From IMG/VR virus record IMGVR_UViG_3300036852_000742, positions 17,121 through 81,120 of that record: a stretch of 64,000 nucleotides of DNA, one strand, 5' to 3'. The DNA is from a virus. The notes beneath the pieces are model-generated. The model ran no database searches. It saw nothing but the letters and a program-made list of their open reading frames with translations, and was not told where the DNA came from. The translations under genes were made by a program, and so were the position numbers. Of the stretch, positions 39,930-48,937 are shown piece by piece. How positions within the stretch are numbered: position 1 is the stretch's first letter; every line of letters begins with the position of its first letter.

Positions 39930-42064
39930 CTCACGCTCACCTCCGACGCCGGGGCGAGCCCGGCCGTGCTGCGCCGGGGATAGCTGACACCGCCGCTGTA
40001 CGTGGCCACCGTGGCGCCGCCTCGTCCGGGCGGGGCAATGTCTTCGGCGGTGACGGTTGGGCTTGGCACCGTGGCCAACGCCGCAACGGTGGTCCCGCTG
40101 ATGGTCACTGACACCAGTACGGTCACCGCAGGGACCGCAGCCACTGCCATGACAGCGCCTGGGGTGGCCCCTGCCCCTGCCCCCGGGGTGGGTGCGGGGA
40201 TGGTCGCGTTCGCCGCGACGGATGCCGGGGTGATGTCCGCCCCGGCACCCACTACCGGGGCGGGTACAGCAGCACTCCCGGCCACGGTGCCCGGGGTGGC
40301 GGTGGAGCCGGTGGCCAGTGTTGGTGAGGGAACCGCCGCCACGGCGGTGACCACGCTGGCGGTGACGGTGACCTCGGCCGTCACCGTGCCGTCTGGGACG
40401 GTGGCCAGGACGGCGACCGCCGCCGGGGCCACAGTGGACCCGGCGGTAACGGCCGGTGTGGGTACGGTCCCGGTTGCGGTGACGGTCGACGCGACGACGG
40501 TTGATCCGGTGGACCACGCTGGTGCAGCAGCCGTGGTGGTGGCTGCGACTACGGCTGGGGTCACGGTGGACCCGGTGGACACATCCGGTGTGGGGATGGT
40601 TGTGAGCGTGGCTACCGGTGACGGAACCACGGTCGCGTTGCCGCCGGCTGTGATGATCGGTGCTGGTACAGCCGCGACGCTGGCCACAGTGGACGGTGTG
40701 ACGGTTGAGCCGGTCGCAATCGTGACTGCTGGCACCGTTGTGAGCGCTGCCACGGTTGCGGGGATGACTGTTGAGCCGGTAGTGACAGTGGCCGCCGGGG
40801 TGGCGGCAACGCCCACAACCACGCCTGGGGTGAGGGTTGACCCCGTTGACAGGGCGGGTGCCGGTACAGCCGCGACCGCACCAACCGTGGCCGGGTCGAC
40901 GTTGGTGACCGCAACTACCGTCGCCGCCGACACCGCCGCAACGGCTGCGACTACACCGGGGCTGACCGTGGAGCCGGTAGCCAGCGCAGGGCCCGCTATG
41001 GCCGCCGCCCCGGCGACCGTGGCCGGGGTGACGGTGGAGCCGGTCGCCACAGCCGGACCAGGTACCGCAGCCACCGCAGCCACAGCCGCTGGGGTGATCG
41101 TGACACCGGTGGATGGGCTTGCCGTGGGGACAGCCGCGACACCGCCCACAGTGGACGGTGCAACAGTCGAGCCGGTGGCGACCGCAGGGGCGGGTACAGC
41201 AGCCGTCGCCGTAACCGCCGCCGGGGCAACGGTGGTAACCGCCGTGACCACAACGGCCCCGACCGCTGCGACACCGGCCACAGCCGCCGGGGTGACAGTC
41301 GAACCCGTCTTGACCGAGGCGGTTGGTGCGGCCACCACAGCCGCGACGGCAGCGGGTAGGACGGTTGAGCCGGTGGCGACGGTGGCCGAAGCGACCGACG
41401 CCACCGTCGCGACAGTTGACGGGGTGACGGTTGCGCCGCTACCGCTGGCCGGGGCGAGCGCCAGCAGGAAGCCGGCGATGTCCTGTGTGGACCCGCTGAC
41501 GGTCAGGGTGCGGGTCTGCCCCACCCCGCTGCCGCCCGACAGCAGCTCATCGGAGATGCACCTGTGCATCGTCGAGTCGAGCTGGTCGAGGCGCTCGTTC
41601 GGAGCGCCGCTCTGCGTCCAGGTGCGGGCGGCGCCGGTCGCGTCCGTGGCGGCGAAAGCCACGAGCATGCAGTCGTTGACCGTGGGGGTGATCGCCCCGA
41701 GGGCGATCGCGTTGATCCCGGTGCCCTGCTCGCCGATATCGACGTTGACCGGGGTCGTGGCGTCGACACCGGAGTAGCTGACGACGTCAACAGTCCAGCC
41801 ACCGGACGCGCTCAGCGTCCACGTCGGAGCGGGCTCGCTGGTCGCCCATGGCTTGCTGTAGCACCAGGTGGAGAAGTCCGCCGGGGCCGGGTCGTCCTCT
41901 TGCAGCGTCCACCCGTCCGGCACGGCGGACACCGTCGTGCTGGAACTCACACTGCACACGAATGCGACCATGAAATCGCCGGTGGTCGTGCCGGAGGGGA
42001 TCGTGCCCTCCGCCGAGGCATCCGAACCGGTGCCCGTCGAGAGGGCGCGGAAGGCGACGGCCAC
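39926..42064 (-). CDS. Large repeat protein: globular head plus ~21 tandem 22-residue repeats
   Basis: This is a 712-residue protein in the head region. Residues ~1-210 form a beta-rich globular domain (MAVAFRALSTGTGSDASAEG; TVDVVSYSGVDATTPVNVDI). From ~215 to ~675 there are about 21 tandem units of 22 residues with the pattern P-xx-V-A-x-V-A-x-V-P-x-P, then ATGSTV. They contain almost only Ala, Val, Thr, Pro, Gly and Ser. The tail (SYPRRSTAGLAPASEVSVR) is basic. Each unit could form one turn of a beta-solenoid or fibre. It may be a head fibre or decoration filament; repeat number may vary by slippage. Confidence 0.65.
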   Translation of the reverse strand: MAVAFRALSTGTGSDASAEGTIPSGTTTGDFMVAFVCSVSSSTTVSAVPDGWTLQEDDPAPADFSTWCYSKPWATSEPAPTWTLSASGGWTVDVVSYSGVDATTPVNVDIGEQGTGINAIALGAITPTVNDCMLVAFAATDATGAARTWTQSGAPNERLDQLDSTMHRCISDELLSGGSGVGQTRTLTVSGSTQDIAGFLLALAPASGSGATVTPSTVATVASVASATVATGSTVLPAAVAAVVAAPTASVKTGSTVTPAAVAGVAAVGAVVVTAVTTVAPAAVTATAAVPAPAVATGSTVAPSTVGGVAAVPTASPSTGVTITPAAVAAVAAVPGPAVATGSTVTPATVAGAAAIAGPALATGSTVSPGVVAAVAAVSAATVVAVTNVDPATVGAVAAVPAPALSTGSTLTPGVVVGVAATPAATVTTGSTVIPATVAALTTVPAVTIATGSTVTPSTVASVAAVPAPIITAGGNATVVPSPVATLTTIPTPDVSTGSTVTPAVVAATTTAAAPAWSTGSTVVASTVTATGTVPTPAVTAGSTVAPAAVAVLATVPDGTVTAEVTVTASVVTAVAAVPSPTLATGSTATPGTVAGSAAVPAPVVGAGADITPASVAANATIPAPTPGAGAGATPGAVMAVAAVPAVTVLVSVTISGTTVAALATVPSPTVTAEDIAPPGRGGATVATYSGGVSYPRRSTAGLAPASEVSVR

Positions 42065-42090
42065 GGCTCACCGCCCCTACGGGGTGAAGA

Positions 42091-42540
42091 TCACGGGGTG
42101 AGGTCCAGGGTGAAGATCCCGCTCGCGTTCCAGGTGATCGCGAACGTACCGGCCACTGTGGAGTAGTCCGCACCGAAGTTGACCAACACGATGGCGTTGT
42201 TGCCGGCCAGCACGTCGGCGTACAGCAGATAGCAGCGGGCGTTGGTGATCGTTGTGGTCGCCACGGACACATCGGTGGCGTCGAACGTTGCGGTACCCGA
42301 TGCGCCGGTGAACGTGGTGCCCGTGAGGGCGACCCCGCCGGCTGCCCAGTTGGTGCCGGTGACCTCGTTCGCGTCGTACGGGGCGACACCGAAGGCGGTG
42401 TCGGTCGTGAAGTTCGGGGTGATCGTGTTGGAGAACAGGGCACCCTTGTGGGTTTCCAGGTCCAGGTCGATCGCGAGCTGGGTGGTGTCCAGCACATCGA
42501 CAAACGTCGCGACGTACAGTCCGGATGCGGTGACAGCCAC
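42091..42540 (-). CDS. Virion-region beta-rich protein
   Basis: This is a 149-residue protein of mostly beta pattern (LYVATFVDVLDTTQLAIDLD; ITNARCYLLYADVLAGNNA), just before the repeat protein in transcription order. It may be a second head-fibre or decoration subunit. No family recognised. Confidence 0.55.
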   Translation of the reverse strand: MAVTASGLYVATFVDVLDTTQLAIDLDLETHKGALFSNTITPNFTTDTAFGVAPYDANEVTGTNWAAGGVALTGTTFTGASGTATFDATDVSVATTTITNARCYLLYADVLAGNNAIVLVNFGADYSTVAGTFAITWNASGIFTLDLTP

Positions 42541-42543
42541 AGA

Positions 42544-42795
42544 TCAGCCCTCGTTCTGCTCGGGCGACACGAACGCGTCGCCGCCAACAAGGTCGGTGCG
42601 GGTTGCGCGCAGCAAAGCCCTGTGGGCCTGGATGTTCGCTACCGCAGCGGCCTTGGCCTGCCTGGTGGTGTCGGTGGGCGACTTCCGGTGGGCGTCCTTG
42701 GCCTGGACCAGCTCGGCGATGAGGGTGGCCTCGAAGTCGGCGAGCGCCTCGTCCGCTGCTCGCTTCGCGGCCAGAAGGTCGTTGAACTGGCTCAT
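42544..42795 (-). CDS. Small helical head-region protein
   Basis: This is an 83-residue, almost wholly helical protein (LLAAKRAADEALADFEATLI; AAAVANIQAHRALLRATRTD). A role in assembly is possible. It overlaps the preceding gene by 4 nt. Confidence 0.5.
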   Translation of the reverse strand: MSQFNDLLAAKRAADEALADFEATLIAELVQAKDAHRKSPTDTTRQAKAAAVANIQAHRALLRATRTDLVGGDAFVSPEQNEG

Positions 42796-43022
42796 CGGCG
42801 GATCTCCTCAGCCCGAACGTGGATGGTGGAGGGGCGCACGTGGACGTCTTGCCGGTCGCCTTTGGCGTGTTCGGTGACGGTGGTGCCGAGTTCGTCTGTG
42901 GTCGCTTTGGTGCGGACCCCGTCGGGGCGGCGGCCTTCCGCGACGTGGTTGCGGGTGCGGCCCCGGCTCAGGTAGCCGAGGCTGCGCAGCTTGTCCAGGT
43001 CGATCGGGGTGCCCTCAGGCAT
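42792..43022 (-). CDS. Small basic head-region protein
   Basis: This is a 76-residue protein: PIDLDKLRSLGYLSRGRTRN followed by a basic, strand-rich C-terminal part. Function unknown. It overlaps the next gene by 4 nt. Confidence 0.45.
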   Translation of the reverse strand: MPEGTPIDLDKLRSLGYLSRGRTRNHVAEGRRPDGVRTKATTDELGTTVTEHAKGDRQDVHVRPSTIHVRAEEIRR

Positions 43023-43103
43023 CGGCCCTCCTCGGTGATGAACCGGTTGTGGCGCCCCACGCACATGGGGCCCCACAACCGGGGCTGAAGGGGGGAAGTC
43101 CGT

Positions 43104-43526
43104 CTACGGGATGAGGACGACACCCGCCGAGTAGGTGATCGAGTCGGTGTCGGCGTGGGTGAACGTGACCCGGAACAGCCCAGGGAGCACCTGCGACACG
43201 GCGACGTTGGTGACCGGTGTGGCACCGGGGTAGACGGTGAGGACGGTGGTGCCTGTGCCGGTGATCGCCGCGCCGGTGAGCAGCGGGTAGTAGACCCCAC
43301 TGAGCGGGTCTTTGCCCTCCACAACCGGCACAACCGACGGTGTGGCCGCGCTGGCGGTGACGTTGATGACGATGTGCCCGCCCCGAAACCCTGGGTTGGC
43401 CACGTCGTCGGTGGACAACGCGACGGCTGCGGTTCGCGCGGCCGACGCCAGCAGTGTTGCTTTGCCCGTGGCCACGGCGCTGGTGCCCAGCGCCCCGGCG
43501 TCAACGGTCGGAGTGATGGTTGCCAT
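43104..43526 (-). CDS. Putative virion beta-sandwich protein
   Basis: This is a 140-residue protein. It shows repeated strands (GGHIVINVTASAATPSVVPV; FRVTFTHADTDSITYSAGVV), like an immunoglobulin- or decoration-type domain. Located downstream of the capsid gene. No family recognised. Confidence 0.5.
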   Translation of the reverse strand: MATITPTVDAGALGTSAVATGKATLLASAARTAAVALSTDDVANPGFRGGHIVINVTASAATPSVVPVVEGKDPLSGVYYPLLTGAAITGTGTTVLTVYPGATPVTNVAVSQVLPGLFRVTFTHADTDSITYSAGVVLIP

Positions 43527-43556
43527 TGGCCCCCCTGCTGTTTACGGAACCGGGGG

Positions 43557-44072
43557 TCAGGTGGCGATGGCCTGTGAGGTGCGCAGCGACGCCAGCAGGT
43601 TGTTGGTCTTGGTGCGTGCCGTGCCGACGTCGGTGACCAGCGCCGCGACCGGGGTACGTACCGCCACCACGTCCACCACCGACGCGGCGATGGGTGTGCG
43701 CATCGCGGCGATGTCCGTCACGAGTTTGACGACTTCGGCGCGTACGGCGGTGAGGTCGGTGACCAGCTTGACGACCTCCGCGCGTACGGCGGTGAGGTCA
43801 GCGGTGGTCTGGTTGTGCTCGGCCTCAGTTGGGGACTCACCGCCCGTGATCGTCGCCGATGTCATCGCGGCGGGGGCAACGGCGGTCAACGCCGCAGGGT
43901 TCGCCGCCGTGAGCGCAGCAGGTGCCGCCGCCGTGAGCGCGGCCGGGGCGGCAGCGGTCAACGCGCCGAGGTCGGCAACCGCCGCACCCTGGTTCATGTC
44001 ACCGGCGGCGATCTGACCGTCGGCGTCGAGCGTGGCCAGCCCGTTGGGCTGGCCCTTAGCGGTCAGTGCCAT
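43557..44072 (-). CDS. Repeat-containing head fibre-like protein
   Basis: This is a 171-residue protein. The N-terminus (KGQPNGLATLDADGQIAAG) is the short domain seen at the start of phage fibre proteins. Residues ~38-68 have four near-copies of A-A-x-P-A-A-L-T-A, and ~92-120 have two exact copies of LTAVRAEVVKLVTD, then more coiled-coil-like sequence. This suggests a trimeric coiled-coil head fibre. It overlaps the upstream gene by 17 nt. Confidence 0.6.
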   Translation of the reverse strand: MALTAKGQPNGLATLDADGQIAAGDMNQGAAVADLGALTAAAPAALTAAAPAALTAANPAALTAVAPAAMTSATITGGESPTEAEHNQTTADLTAVRAEVVKLVTDLTAVRAEVVKLVTDIAAMRTPIAASVVDVVAVRTPVAALVTDVGTARTKTNNLLASLRTSQAIAT

Positions 44073-44355
44073 GTCGGGTCTTCTCCTTCGAGCTAGGGCG
44101 GCGGGCGGCGGTCGTGGGGGGTGGCCTGCGCCGTTGGGGTGCCGGTTCGGCCAGGTCCGCCACCGAACCGGCCCCCGTTGGGGTGGGGGCCGGTTCGGTG
44201 AGACGGATGGGGGTGGTGGCTGGGTCCGGCTGCTCGTCTTGGGGGGTGGGCAGCCGGTCGCGAATGTCAGCGAGCACCAGGCGCTGCGTTTCCAGCTCGC
44301 GCAGGATCAGCGCCAGGTACTCATCGCCGGTGGTGATGGGGTTGGGCCAGGCCAT
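44056..44355 (-). CDS. Small protein downstream of the capsid gene
   Basis: This is a 99-residue protein. An N-terminal helix (TTGDEYLALILRELETQRLV; LADIRDRLP) is followed by a Pro/Thr-rich, basic, probably disordered tail. The ATG at 44355 is 8 nt after the capsid stop. Function unknown. Confidence 0.5.
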   Translation of the reverse strand: MAWPNPITTGDEYLALILRELETQRLVLADIRDRLPTPQDEQPDPATTPIRLTEPAPTPTGAGSVADLAEPAPQRRRPPPTTAARRPSSKEKTRHGTDR

Positions 44356-44363
44356 GCGCTGTA

Positions 44364-45560
44364 CTACGAACCGGTCCCGTTGGACGCCACGGCCGACTTC
44401 GGGTCCATCAAAGTGCCGCCGAAAACGTGCCTTATCTTCCATTCGACACTATCTGTGCCGAAATCGCCCTCTTCGGGCGCGAGGAGGCCGCCGCCGACGC
44501 GGACCGCGTTGGCGAGCTTCTGGAACAACTCGGGCTGCTCGTGGCCGATGAGGAAACCGACCTCGGCGGCCGGCCGTCCGGTGGACGGGTTCGCGAACAG
44601 GTACCAGGACGTGCCGCCGTTGGTGGTGGAGATGATCGGCAGCCACGGGTTGACGACCACGGATACCCGGTTCCGCATCCAGTTGATGGCGCGGAGCTGG
44701 TCGTTGCCGGTGCCGTCGCCGCCGCCGGTCCCGGCCAGGATCTCGGTCGCGTTGATGATGTTGTTGGCGGTGACTTCCAGGGCCGGTGGGACCACAAGGA
44801 CGGTTCCGTCGATGTAGATGGGGGAGCTGTCGGTGTCGAGCTGCGCGGCGAGGACCGTGTACGCGGTCTGGAGCGCCTGGATCGACAGGGCCGGGTTGGA
44901 GGTGACGATGTTGGCGTTGCCGGATGCGAAGAAGGTGCCGTCCGGGCCGGTTGTTCCGGCGTACAGGTCGGTGGCGAAGCGTTCCTCCGACCGGCGGGCG
45001 GCGTTGCCGAGGCGGTCGGGCAGGTCCCGGAACGCGTCCAGGTCGTCGTTGATCAACGTTTCCCAGGACAGGTGCAGGCGCCGGCCGCGCTTGGTGACCG
45101 CGTAGCTGTACTCGGCGTCGGTCAGGCTGGCAGCCGGGTACTCGGCCTGCTGCGCGACGGCGTCCAGTACCGCCTCACCCCCGTCGAGGGTGAAACGCTT
45201 CACGGTGCGGAAGTCGCGCACCCGACCGCGCTTGGCGACCCGGTCCCACTGGATCGGGGCCTGGTTGTAGGCCGCCAGTAGCTGCCGGTCGAGGATGTCG
45301 CCGAACAGGTTCGTGAAGTCCGACGTGGTCATTGCCTCGATGAAGTCCAAACCGGCGCGCTGGTTGCCGGCGAGTACCCGCTTGTACAGGTGCGCCGCCT
45401 CCAGGAGACGGCGCCGGTACTCGGGGTTGCCGGTGCGGCGCCCGCCGCGCAGGCGCGCGGACAGACTGGTGCCTTCACCGGCGTAGATGGTGGCGGTGGA
45501 CGCCTGGGACGCATCCCAGGTACCGACGTCGGGCAGGACGTCGAGAACGTTGCTGCTCAT
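44364..45560 (-). CDS. Major capsid protein (HK97 fold)
   Basis: This is a 398-residue protein in the expected place after protease/scaffold and decoration genes. TSDFTNLFGDILDRQLLAAY, WDRVAKRGRVRDFRTVKRFT and NDDLDAFRDLPDRLGNAARR are typical of one actinophage capsid group (N-arm, then E-loop and P-domain). The AINWMRNRVSVVVNPWLPII region near 290-310 fits the A-domain. The start MSSNVLDVLP lies 19 nt after the decoration gene. Confidence 0.85.
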   Translation of the reverse strand: MSSNVLDVLPDVGTWDASQASTATIYAGEGTSLSARLRGGRRTGNPEYRRRLLEAAHLYKRVLAGNQRAGLDFIEAMTTSDFTNLFGDILDRQLLAAYNQAPIQWDRVAKRGRVRDFRTVKRFTLDGGEAVLDAVAQQAEYPAASLTDAEYSYAVTKRGRRLHLSWETLINDDLDAFRDLPDRLGNAARRSEERFATDLYAGTTGPDGTFFASGNANIVTSNPALSIQALQTAYTVLAAQLDTDSSPIYIDGTVLVVPPALEVTANNIINATEILAGTGGGDGTGNDQLRAINWMRNRVSVVVNPWLPIISTTNGGTSWYLFANPSTGRPAAEVGFLIGHEQPELFQKLANAVRVGGGLLAPEEGDFGTDSVEWKIRHVFGGTLMDPKSAVASNGTGS

Positions 45561-45579
45561 GGTTTGTAGGCCCCCGCCC

Positions 45580-45936
45580 CTAGTAGCCGAGCTTGACTTG
45601 GATGGTGGCGGTGGCTGCTGAGGTGACGGCTTCGAGCGCGTAGCCGAAACGGACCCCGCTGGTGGCTTTCTTGCTCAGCTTCGGCGTGTCGCCGGTCTGG
45701 TAGTAGATGATGTCGCCGGCCGCCACAGCGCTGTTGCCGGACGAGTCGACAGCCTTGACGGACAGGTCGTAGACACCCTTGGTGGTGATGGTTGTCAGAC
45801 CGTCGGCCGTTTCGGCGATCAGCGCGACACCGGGGATCTGCCCGCACAGGACCGGCCCGCCGGAGGCGGGGGTGGTCGGGTCGGTGCAGACCAAGGACAG
45901 GTTGTCCCCGTCCTCGTAGACCTCGTTGGTAGCCAT
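45580..45936 (-). CDS. DUF2190-like capsid decoration protein
   Basis: This is a 118-residue beta-rich protein. The N-terminus (YEDGDNLSLVCTDPTTPASG), VALIAETADGLTTITTKGVY and AVAAGDIIYYQTGDTPKLSK follow the DUF2190 pattern of head-stabilising proteins placed before the capsid gene. Confidence 0.75.
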   Translation of the reverse strand: MATNEVYEDGDNLSLVCTDPTTPASGGPVLCGQIPGVALIAETADGLTTITTKGVYDLSVKAVDSSGNSAVAAGDIIYYQTGDTPKLSKKATSGVRFGYALEAVTSAATATIQVKLGY

Positions 45937-45942
45937 CTGCGG

Positions 45943-47538
45943 TTACCGCCCCTTCGCGGCGAGCTTGGCCCCGGCGGTGTTCATGCCGACGGACTCGAAA
46001 ATGTCGGTGAGTGCGGCTTCCAACGCGGCCTCGTCAGTTGGGGCGGCGGTGGCCGGCGCGGTGGTTTCGCCGAGCCCGCGTACGCGTCCGGCACCTCGCG
46101 CCTCGTCGTAGGCGGTGAGGTAGGCGCGCTCTGCGGTGATCGCCGCGCTGATCGCGGCGGCCAGTGCGACACCGTCGAGCTGCCCGGCCTCGTCCAGCCA
46201 GGTGTCGATGCCGGCGGTGACGGTGTCGGCGACGCGGGTGTGCGCGACGGCCGGCAGCGGGTCGGACGTGTCAGCGGCGAGGGCGTCGCCGATGCGGGCC
46301 CGTACGGTTTCCCCGGCGCGCAGCCGGTACGTCTCCCGCTCGGCAACGGCACGTGCTGCTGCCGCCTCGGTCGCGGTGGCCTGCGCGGTGCGGAGCTGCT
46401 CGGCGAGGGTCGTTTCGCGGGTTGCCGCTTCGGCGAGCTGGCGGGCCAGCTCGTGTTCGCGTACAGCGGCCTCAACCGCTGCGGTGGTGGCGTTGCCGCC
46501 TGTGTCGGGCGGGGCGGCGCCGGCCTGCTCGGCCATTGGCTGTCCTTCCTCGGGGTTGGCCGGCGGTGCGCCCGGCGCGTCTGTGATGGGGGTGTCGTCG
46601 GACGGTTCGGTGGCTTCAGCGGCGGCGTACGGCTCCGCCTGGGGTGGGCTCGTTGGGGGGTCGCCCCACCGGTCGCGGGTGTAGAGCTGCGGGGCGTCGG
46701 CCTCCACGCGCTGCACGAACGCGTCGAGGGCGTCACCGATCGCCGAGGAAAGGGAGATCCGCTCGGCGCGGGTCAAATGACCGGCGGCGTACATGTCGTC
46801 GTAGGCCTGCGTCGCGGCGGTGTGCAGGTGCGCCTCGGCGCACGCACCGATCGACCCGGACTCCCGCAGCCGGGTACGGGCCGACTCAAGGACCTGCACG
46901 ATCCCGCCGCCCGCACCGGGCTTCGTGACGTAGTCCACGGAGTGCCCATGGGTGAGGGTGGTGACGAGCAGACCGTGGCGGCCCTCGGCCTCCCCGTACT
47001 CGCCCATGCCTTCGGCGCGGATCGACATGCCGATGTGCGCGGCCATGTCGGTGATCGCGTCGCGCCACGGCGCGAACAACCGCACCTCAGCCATCAGTGC
47101 CTGCTGCACGGGGTCCCAGTACGCGTCGGTGGTTTGCACACTGGCCAGGTCCCGCAGCGACCCCTCAGGCCGTTCGGCTTCCTGGTTGTCCGTGGCGTGG
47201 TCAACGAAGTTGAGGGTGCCGGCGGAGAAGACACGGGGCCCGTCGCGCTCCAACACAGCCGGCGGGTAGTAGCGGGAGCCGGAGGTGTTCCACCCGGCGG
47301 TGATGAGCCGCACCAGCATCCGACCGGGCCGGCCACCGACCGGCGACTCGACGATCGTGGGGGTTTCCCGGATCGACACCGCCTCAGCGGTACGCACCGG
47401 CGGTGCTGTGACGGTGAAGGTTGTGTTGACCGGTGTCGGGCTGGTGCTGACCGTCGGGGCCCACAGGGCGCTGCTGGTGGTGGTGGCTGATTCGGTCAGG
47501 TGGATGTCGCGGCGGCGACGTCGGGCGCCTTTGGGCAT
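45943..47538 (-). CDS. Prohead protease fused to scaffold-like domain
   Basis: This is a 531-residue protein. After a basic N-terminus the protease region (~60-220) has MLVRLITAGWNTSGSRYYPP, NFVDHATDNQ (His) and HIGMSIRAEGMGEYG (Ser), as in S78-like capsid maturation proteases. Residues ~300-345 form a Pro/Glu-rich linker. The C-terminal ~180 residues are a long Ala/Glu/Arg helix (scaffold-like) ending in FESVGMNTAGAKLAAKGR. Such fusions self-cleave and mature the capsid. The ATG at 47538 follows GGAGGACCCCTC. Confidence 0.82.
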   Translation of the reverse strand: MPKGARRRRRDIHLTESATTTSSALWAPTVSTSPTPVNTTFTVTAPPVRTAEAVSIRETPTIVESPVGGRPGRMLVRLITAGWNTSGSRYYPPAVLERDGPRVFSAGTLNFVDHATDNQEAERPEGSLRDLASVQTTDAYWDPVQQALMAEVRLFAPWRDAITDMAAHIGMSIRAEGMGEYGEAEGRHGLLVTTLTHGHSVDYVTKPGAGGGIVQVLESARTRLRESGSIGACAEAHLHTAATQAYDDMYAAGHLTRAERISLSSAIGDALDAFVQRVEADAPQLYTRDRWGDPPTSPPQAEPYAAAEATEPSDDTPITDAPGAPPANPEEGQPMAEQAGAAPPDTGGNATTAAVEAAVREHELARQLAEAATRETTLAEQLRTAQATATEAAAARAVAERETYRLRAGETVRARIGDALAADTSDPLPAVAHTRVADTVTAGIDTWLDEAGQLDGVALAAAISAAITAERAYLTAYDEARGAGRVRGLGETTAPATAAPTDEAALEAALTDIFESVGMNTAGAKLAAKGR

Positions 47539-47666
47539 GAGGGGTCCTCCCGTGTCCTCGGGCCTCGGAAAAAGCAGGTGGCGGCGAAACAACAGGGAGG
47601 GTTACGGCGCAATGCGGCGGGGGGCCTTGGGATACCGGCCTGGCACCCCCGCCGCACGCGGGCTTG

Positions 47667-47816
47667 TCAGGTCCACAACTTGGCGAGCGCACCGGTGAAC
47701 AGGGCGACAGCCAGGCAGGCGTAGCCGAAGAACTCGGGGGCGAACCGTGGGGCACGCACGTTGAGCCCGGCCAGGATGAGCAGCACAACGCCGGCAATGA
47801 CGAATAGGACAACCAC
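47667..47816 (-). CDS. 49-residue membrane protein inside the head module
   Basis: The GTG at 47816 follows GGAGGAGGT at 6-nt spacing. The product has two hydrophobic segments, VVVLFVIAGVVLLILAGL and FFGYACLAVALFTGALAKLW, joined by a short basic/acidic turn. It lies between the MuF-like and protease genes. It has the shape of a small holin or superinfection protein. Function unknown. Confidence 0.6.
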   Translation of the reverse strand: MVVLFVIAGVVLLILAGLNVRAPRFAPEFFGYACLAVALFTGALAKLWT

Positions 47817-47833
47817 GGCGGAACCTCCTCCAC

Positions 47834-48916
47834 TTACGCGGCGGCTCCGGCCAGGGCGGCGCGGCGCCGAAGTTCAGCTACAGGGGTGGGGCCGTAGGAG
47901 TCGCGCCAGCCGGTGTTGGTGCGGCGTTGCGCGAGGTCGTCCCAGGTGACGCGCCCGGAGCGCAGCAGGTCGAGCCGACCCGCGCCCATGATCGCGACCT
48001 GGTCGTCTTCGGGGAGCCGCGCGAACCAGGCCCGCGCGTCGGGCAACGTGTGCGGGGGTTCGTTGAGGTTGATGCCCAACTCCCGCCAGGTGCGGGTACG
48101 GGGCACCCGCACGCACCGGCCCCGAGGGTGGTCCAGCGGGCCGGGGTCCTCAACCGGGTGCACAGTCCCATTCATCGAAATGCATGTGAGACATGTCCGG
48201 TTTGAGAAAAAACAGTGCCACACCCACGACTCGACGACGTCGGCGTTCGCGTTGTGCACGTACCGGGAGGTGGTGCGGTACGCGTCGAGCATTTCGGTCC
48301 GGGCGATCGTCATCGCCCGGGTCAGCCCACCGTTGAACGCGCCCTGGACACGGCGCACCATCTGCCGGGCGGCGTCGTTCGGGTTGGTGCCCTCGGCGAT
48401 GCCCCGGATCAGTTCACGGCGCATCGCCTCTGTCGCCGCCGCCGACAACGGCAGCAGTGTTGATGTGATCTGCCCGCCGGTACGGGCCACGATCGCGTCG
48501 AGCGCGGTGGGTTGGGTGCGGCCGGTGAACCGTTTCGCCGCCTCGCCTTGTTCCCCGGCGGGGAGTTGGGAGGCGATCAGGTGCGGTTCGGCTTCGGCTG
48601 TGGCGTGGATGATGTGCCCGGCGCCGTCGGTGACGAGGACCCCGGTGCGTTGCCCGAGGCGGCCCAGGGACAGTTGCGCAGCCCACAACGCGTCGCGGAG
48701 ACGTTGGATGCGGACCAGTTCCCACGGTTGCGGCCAACGACCTGTTGCCGCCCACACGTCGACGGCGTCGACGACACCCGCGCGCATTGCTGTGTCCAGC
48801 TCGGCCCACGCCCGCGCCCACGCAACGGTCAGGTCGCGGGTGGTCTGGTCGGCGTGCCGGCCGACGGTGACCCGCAACCGCCGGGACAGGCGCATCGTCT
48901 TCGGGCCGATCGCCAT
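47834..48916 (-). CDS. MuF-like head morphogenesis protein
   Basis: This is a 360-residue protein. A helical N-terminal half leads into the MuF domain: MTIARTEMLDAYRTTSRYVH, then VESWVWHCFFSNRTCLTCIS, MNGTVHPVEDPGPLDHPRGR and CRC-type Cys/His residues. MuF proteins are minor capsid proteins that are injected or help assemble heads. It follows the portal and Ntn hydrolase genes. Confidence 0.88.
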   Translation of the reverse strand: MAIGPKTMRLSRRLRVTVGRHADQTTRDLTVAWARAWAELDTAMRAGVVDAVDVWAATGRWPQPWELVRIQRLRDALWAAQLSLGRLGQRTGVLVTDGAGHIIHATAEAEPHLIASQLPAGEQGEAAKRFTGRTQPTALDAIVARTGGQITSTLLPLSAAATEAMRRELIRGIAEGTNPNDAARQMVRRVQGAFNGGLTRAMTIARTEMLDAYRTTSRYVHNANADVVESWVWHCFFSNRTCLTCISMNGTVHPVEDPGPLDHPRGRCVRVPRTRTWRELGINLNEPPHTLPDARAWFARLPEDDQVAIMGAGRLDLLRSGRVTWDDLAQRRTNTGWRDSYGPTPVAELRRRAALAGAAA

Positions 48917-48937
48917 GGCCGCCCCCTGCCCGTGGGG

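Noticed and set aside
40002-41777. A 591-codon plus-strand frame opposite the repeat protein
   Set aside because: It is an antisense shadow of the Ala/Val/Thr repeats: no ribosome site, no recognisable domain, and it lies inside a tightly packed minus-strand operon.
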